The position numbers and the translations under genes are program-made. Under the pieces are notes generated by a model. It had not been told where the DNA came from, made no database searches, and worked only from the letters and a program-made list of their open reading frames with translations. A stretch of 11,517 nt of DNA from Rhodospirillales bacterium (GTDB lineage Bacteria; Pseudomonadota; Alphaproteobacteria; Reyranellales; Reyranellaceae): NCBI GenBank assembly GCA_013205335.1, contig JABMNB010000329.1, forward strand, positions 1 to 11,517. The letters run 5' to 3'. Positions 8,792-11,517 of this stretch are shown here, one piece after another; position 1 is the stretch's first letter; every line of letters starts with the position of its first letter.

Positions 8792-8829
8792 GTCCTCACG
8801 GCAACTTGAACGATCTTGACGACCCCCTG

Positions 8830-8857
8830 AGTATATGCAATTGAGATTCGTTCGCAA
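8830..8857 (-). promoter_or_regulatory. Predicted promoter of the cysteine-rich gene pair
   Basis: Read on the minus strand, TTGCGA (8857-8852) and TATACT (8835-8830) are separated by 16 bases. The -10 matches five of six consensus positions. Transcription would start near 8823, about 30 bases before the ATG at 8791. Its -35 and most of its spacer coincide with the Fur-box-like site. Confidence 0.55.
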
Positions 8858-8858
8858 T
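8840..8858. promoter_or_regulatory. Fur-box-like iron regulatory site
   Basis: The 19-base stretch ATTGAGATTCGTTCGCAAT agrees at 14 of 19 positions with the widespread Fur-box variant AATGAGAATCATTCTCATT and keeps partial dyad symmetry. It lies 22 bases before the hemP ATG and overlaps the promoter of the divergent cysteine-rich gene. In alphaproteobacteria such sites may be read by Fur/Mur; Irr or RirA motifs were not evident. Confidence 0.7.
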
Positions 8859-8880
8859 TTCAAATGAGGACGAGCGGCGC

Positions 8881-9063
8881 ATGCAAGAAGACAGTCGACC
8901 AGTCCGAGCGCTGGGACTGGAACGAGACGGGCGGGAACCGAACACCCCCACCGTCGAGAGTTTCACGATCCTGAACGGACGACGCGAACTCATGATCCAA
9001 CACGGCACCGAAATGTACCGCCTGCGGCTCACCGCCTCGAACAAGCTCATCCTGACCAAATAA
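8881..9063 (+). CDS. hemP: Hemin uptake protein HemP (HmuP-like)
   Basis: This is a 60-residue member of the HemP family. The conserved C-terminal half is plain: ILNGRRELMIQHGTEMYRLR followed by LTASNKLILTK at the end. The first 25 residues are variable and polar, as is usual. In Bradyrhizobium and Burkholderia, HemP/HmuP homologues act as small activators required for transcription of the adjacent heme receptor gene, despite the uptake name. Position directly before a heme-type TonB receptor, behind a Fur-box-like site, fits that role. GAGGA (8866-8870) lies ten bases before the ATG. The usual GKLILTK ending has Asn in place of Gly, a minor change. Confidence 0.92.
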   Translation: MQEDSRPVRALGLERDGREPNTPTVESFTILNGRRELMIQHGTEMYRLRLTASNKLILTK

Positions 9064-9072
9064 TCGGAGACC

Positions 9073-9094
9073 CCGAGGGGCCATCCCCCCTCGG
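9073..9094 (+). terminator. Hairpin just after hemP, possible attenuator
   Basis: CCGAGGGG (9073-9080) and CCCCTCGG (9087-9094) form an 8-bp perfect G/C-rich stem with a 6-base loop, starting nine bases after the hemP stop. No T-tract follows, so it is not a standard intrinsic terminator. It could pause RNA polymerase, stabilise the hemP mRNA end, or partially attenuate receptor expression. Confidence 0.45.
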
Positions 9095-9113
9095 CTAAAC
9101 TGCCCAGCCAGCC

Positions 9114-9131
9114 GTTCCCCGCAGGGGGGAC
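9114..9131 (+). other. Second hairpin in the hemP-receptor leader
   Basis: GTTCCCC (9114-9120) pairs with GGGGGAC (9125-9131) to give a 7-bp stem with one G-T pair and a 4-base loop. It stands between the post-hemP hairpin and the structure covering the receptor start, so the whole 110-base gap is likely folded as RNA. Confidence 0.4.
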
Positions 9132-9136
9132 CCGCA

Positions 9137-9170
9137 AGCCAGGCGTCCTTTTTTCCTTGGGGACCTGGCT
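9137..9170 (+). promoter_or_regulatory. Hairpin masking the ribosome binding site of the heme receptor
   Basis: AGCCAGG (9137-9143) pairs perfectly with CCTGGCT (9164-9170). After a two-base CG bulge, TCC (9146-9148) pairs with GGA (9161-9163), and two further T-G pairs can close the stem. The only plausible Shine-Dalgarno, GGGGA (9159-9163), is thus inside the stem. The hairpin ends three bases before the ATG at 9174. The loop is T-rich. The design resembles translational switches such as fourU thermometers. Confidence 0.5.
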
Positions 9171-9173
9171 CAA

Positions 9174-11417
9174 ATGAACATCCGTACGCTCCTCTATGCA
9201 CTGATGGCGACAACCGCCATCGGCTCGGTCGCAGGCGCACCTGTATGGGCGCAGACACCCCCGGCTTCGCCCGCCGTCGACCCGACCTCGCCGCCGCCAA
9301 CCCAAGCCGTTCCAACACAGCTCGACGCCGTGACGACGGCCGCGATGCGCAGTCGGCGAACGCTGGACGACGTGCCGGCCACCGTCTCCGTGATCACCAC
9401 CGAGAACATCGATCGCGAGAACATGCAGGACGTCCGAGACCTCGTCCGCAACGAGCCCGGCGTCACCGTCGGCAACAACCCGAACCGTGCCGGCTTCCAG
9501 AACTTCGTGATCCGCGGCATCGGCGGCAATCGCGTCCTGCTGATGGTCGACGGCATGCGCACGCCCGACTTCCCCGACAGCAACCAGGGCGCCGGCACCT
9601 ATTCGCGCGAGCAGCCCGACCTCGAGGACATCAAGCGGGTCGAGATCATCCGCGGCCCCGCCTCGGCCCTCTACGGTTCCGACGCGATCGGCGGCGTGGT
9701 GGCCTACACCACCAAGGATCCCGGCGACTACATGATCGACGGCAAGAACGTCTATGCCAGCGCCAAGGCCGCCTACAGCGGCGCCAACCAGCAGTTCTCG
9801 GAATCGTTCACCGGCGCGGTGCGCTCGGGCAACGTCGAGTTCATGGGCATCTACACCCGGCGCGACGGCCAGGAGTACCAGCCGGCGCAGTCGACCATCA
9901 GCCCGAACCCGACGACCTGGTCCAACAACAACTTCTTCGCCAAGCTGGTGATCAAGCCGACCGAGGTCGACACGATCCGCCTCACCGGCTCTTACAATCA
10001 GAGCACCCAGAGCACCAACGTGCTCAGCGCCGTCGGCGCTTTCCCCAGCCTGTTCGCGCGGGTCTACGACGAATGGGGCCAAGACTACACGAACACCTAT
10101 CGGCTGAGCGCCCAGTGGGAGCACAACGCGCCGATCGGCTTCGTCGACCGGCTGAGCTTCCTCGCCTATTTCAACTCGGTCTATACCCAGGCCGATACCT
10201 ATGCGCTGCGCGGCGGAGTCACCAGCGTCGTCCCGAGCAATGCCCGCACCTCGCAGTTCTACTACACGCAGAACGTCACCGGCGCCGAGCTGCAGATGCA
10301 CACCGATCGCGAGATCGGCGGCCTCGACAACTTCTTCACCTATGGCGCGAGCTTCTCCTGGACGACGACGACCCGGCCGCGCAACAGGACGCAGATCACG
10401 CTGGCGACCGGCGCCACGACGAACTCCGTCGGCGGTGAGCTCTATCCCAACAAGAACTTCCCGGACACCGACACGGTGCAGGCCGGCATTTACGTCCAGG
10501 ACGAGATCAGCGCGCTGGGCGGACGCTTGAAGATCACGCCGGCGGTGCGCCTCGACTACTACAACATGACGCCCAATCCCGATAAGTACTTCTGGAACTC
10601 GACCGGCGCCACGCTCAACGCCGTACCGTCGGCCACCACCTACGTCTCGGCGTCGCCCAAGCTCGGCCTGCTGTACCACTTCAACGACACATACTCGGGC
10701 TACTTCCAGTACGCGACGGGCTTCCGCGCGCCGCCGTACGACAATGCAAACTTCGGTTTCACCAACACCGCGTCGTTCTACCAGATCCTGCCCAACGCCA
10801 ACCTTAAGCCCGAGACGGCCAACTCCTTCGAGGTCGGCTTCCGTGGCAAGTACGAGAACGGGTCGAGCTGGCAGCTCACCGGCTTCTACAACCTCTACAA
10901 CAACTTCCTCGAAACCACCGTCGTCGGCATGGTGGGGCCGGTCACGCAGTTCCAGTACGTCAACCTCACCAACGTGACGATCTGGGGCATCGAGGCGCGC
11001 GGCGAATATCGCTTCGCGCCGGAATGGGCGGTCGCCGGCTGGACGGCCTTCGCGCAGGGCACCGACACGAGAACCGGCCTGCCCGTCGACTCGGTGTCGC
11101 CGTGGACCTCGCAGGCCCGCATCCGCTACGGCTTCGACAAGGGCATCGTGGCACAGCTCATCGGCACGGTGGCGGCGGCGCACACCCAGGTCACCAATCC
11201 GACGAACTTCCAGGCGCCGGCCTACTTCACTCTCGACGCCACCGTCGGCTACGTCCTCAACGACCACTTCAAGGTCAATGCCGGCGCGTTCAACATCACG
11301 AACGCCAAATACTGGAACGCCCCGGACACGATCGGCATCGCGGCGACCAATCCGCAGCTCGATCTCTACGCCCAGCCCGGCCGGTATTTCGGCGTCAACC
11401 TGACGGCCAAATGGTAG
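9174..11417 (+). CDS. TonB-dependent outer-membrane receptor of the heme/hemoglobin type
   Basis: This 747-residue receptor imports its ligand through the outer membrane using TonB energy. A Sec signal peptide ends at about residue 26 (PVWA). LDAVTT (50-55) is a likely TonB box, and the plug spans about 65-185 with GNRVLLMVDGMRTPD and RVEIIRGPASALYGSDAIGG. The rest is a 22-strand-type barrel rich in alternating aromatics, ending in Trp (LTAKW). Heme-type signatures are the FRAP motif (517-520) and NANL at 541-544, a variant of NPNL, together with FNITNAKYW near the end. There is no histidine between FRAP and NANL and none in the plug, unlike classical heme receptors. It follows hemP by 110 bp and overlaps the next reading frame, tonB. 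Receptor identity is certain; heme as ligand is likely from context and motifs. Confidence 0.9.
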   Translation: MNIRTLLYALMATTAIGSVAGAPVWAQTPPASPAVDPTSPPPTQAVPTQLDAVTTAAMRSRRTLDDVPATVSVITTENIDRENMQDVRDLVRNEPGVTVGNNPNRAGFQNFVIRGIGGNRVLLMVDGMRTPDFPDSNQGAGTYSREQPDLEDIKRVEIIRGPASALYGSDAIGGVVAYTTKDPGDYMIDGKNVYASAKAAYSGANQQFSESFTGAVRSGNVEFMGIYTRRDGQEYQPAQSTISPNPTTWSNNNFFAKLVIKPTEVDTIRLTGSYNQSTQSTNVLSAVGAFPSLFARVYDEWGQDYTNTYRLSAQWEHNAPIGFVDRLSFLAYFNSVYTQADTYALRGGVTSVVPSNARTSQFYYTQNVTGAELQMHTDREIGGLDNFFTYGASFSWTTTTRPRNRTQITLATGATTNSVGGELYPNKNFPDTDTVQAGIYVQDEISALGGRLKITPAVRLDYYNMTPNPDKYFWNSTGATLNAVPSATTYVSASPKLGLLYHFNDTYSGYFQYATGFRAPPYDNANFGFTNTASFYQILPNANLKPETANSFEVGFRGKYENGSSWQLTGFYNLYNNFLETTVVGMVGPVTQFQYVNLTNVTIWGIEARGEYRFAPEWAVAGWTAFAQGTDTRTGLPVDSVSPWTSQARIRYGFDKGIVAQLIGTVAAAHTQVTNPTNFQAPAYFTLDATVGYVLNDHFKVNAGAFNITNAKYWNAPDTIGIAATNPQLDLYAQPGRYFGVNLTAKW

Positions 11418-11517
11418 TCCCGGCAGCCCTCTCTGCCGAGCGATTGCCGGCGCCACCGACACGCGGTCCCCGCGTGCCGGTGGCGTTGTCGCTCGCGCTG
11501 CACGGGCTGGCCATCGT
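11411..11517 (+). CDS. tonB: TonB energy transducer (partial, N-terminus only)
   Basis: The 35 visible codons give a short cytoplasmic head of about 21 residues (rich in Pro and Arg) and then the start of a membrane helix, VPVALSLALHGLAI. Ser27 and His31 reproduce the Ser-x3-His pattern of the TonB transmembrane helix, which couples to ExbB/ExbD. Together with its place after a TonB-dependent receptor this supports TonB; the periplasmic Pro-rich and C-terminal domains are outside the window. The ATG at 11411 overlaps the receptor stop by seven bases, suggesting translational coupling, since no strong Shine-Dalgarno is present. A GTG at 11474 is an alternative start but would discard the positive charges before the helix. 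Confidence 0.7.
   Translation, partial: MVVPAALSAERLPAPPTRGPRVPVALSLALHGLAI
11421..11438 (+). other. Small hairpin after the receptor stop
   Basis: CGGCAG (11421-11426) and CTGCCG (11433-11438) form a 6-bp perfect stem with a 6-base loop, four bases after the receptor stop codon. It lies inside the tonB reading frame if tonB starts at 11411. No T-tract follows. Confidence 0.4.
11451..11485 (+). other. Very strong hairpin at the receptor-tonB junction
   Basis: A 16-bp stem (11451-11466 with 11470-11485) has a single A-C mismatch and a 3-base TCC loop. It is almost entirely G/C. No T-run follows, so it is not a canonical terminator. It falls within tonB codons 14-25 if the ATG at 11411 is used, or spans the start if the GTG at 11474 is used. 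Confidence 0.75.

Noticed and set aside
8294..8863. Longer start at 8863 for the cysteine-rich gene
   Set aside because: It would place the gene's own promoter and the Fur-box-like site inside the coding region and lacks a Shine-Dalgarno; the ATG at 8791 fits better.
8796..11462. 888-codon open frame on the minus strand opposite the heme receptor
   Set aside because: Low-complexity Val/Gly/Arg/Asp-rich antisense shadow; the plus strand encodes a complete TonB-dependent receptor with signal peptide and C-terminal aromatic.

Overview
The window is a high-GC chromosomal segment with the codon bias of an alphaproteobacterium. A long-form PurC, a hemP/TonB-dependent receptor/TonB cluster and a cloverleaf-like intergenic palindrome of a type I associate with Bradyrhizobium-like genomes all point that way. 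Genus is not determinable by eye; a Bradyrhizobium- or Reyranella-like organism is a guess. I see no rRNA, tRNA, CRISPR array, insertion sequence or phage gene. Coding density is high and no stretch over about 120 bases lacks a gene.

Layout. (1) Positions 1-2869 are a copper-resistance module. A truncated periplasmic cupredoxin and a CsoR-type Cu(I) repressor lie on the minus strand, and a CopA-type copper-exporting P-type ATPase lies on the plus strand. A textbook CsoR palindrome sits in the 37-bp divergent gap and overlaps both predicted promoters. (2) Positions 2948-4291 hold a small two-helix membrane protein of unknown function and a TerC/YjbE-family integral membrane protein (likely Mn2+ or related metal efflux). 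(3) Positions 4343-4600 encode a small secreted two-cysteine protein, convergent with purC. (4) On the minus strand, purC (4605-5525) is preceded by a 102-bp palindromic repeat and then by a carboxymuconolactone decarboxylase-family gene (5643-6035). (5) kup, a potassium transporter, runs from 6125 to 8023. (6) Positions 8025-8791 hold two uncharacterised minus-strand genes, one rich in cysteines. (7) From 8881 to the right edge is a heme-uptake operon: hemP, a heme-type TonB-dependent receptor, and the start of tonB.

How it works together. The left end detoxifies copper: CsoR senses Cu(I) and controls both the exporter and, probably, the periplasmic cupredoxin. The right end is an iron-responsive heme acquisition unit. 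A strong Fur-box-like site between the cysteine-rich minus-strand gene and hemP coincides with the -35/spacer of the minus-strand promoter, so the unknown pair is probably co-regulated with heme uptake. The transcript between hemP and the receptor contains several strong hairpins, the last of which buries the receptor's Shine-Dalgarno sequence. Another, almost perfect 16-bp hairpin lies across the receptor-tonB junction. No single wholly new system is proven here. The best candidates for something undescribed are the Fur-linked cysteine-rich gene pair and the structured, SD-masking leader of the heme receptor.
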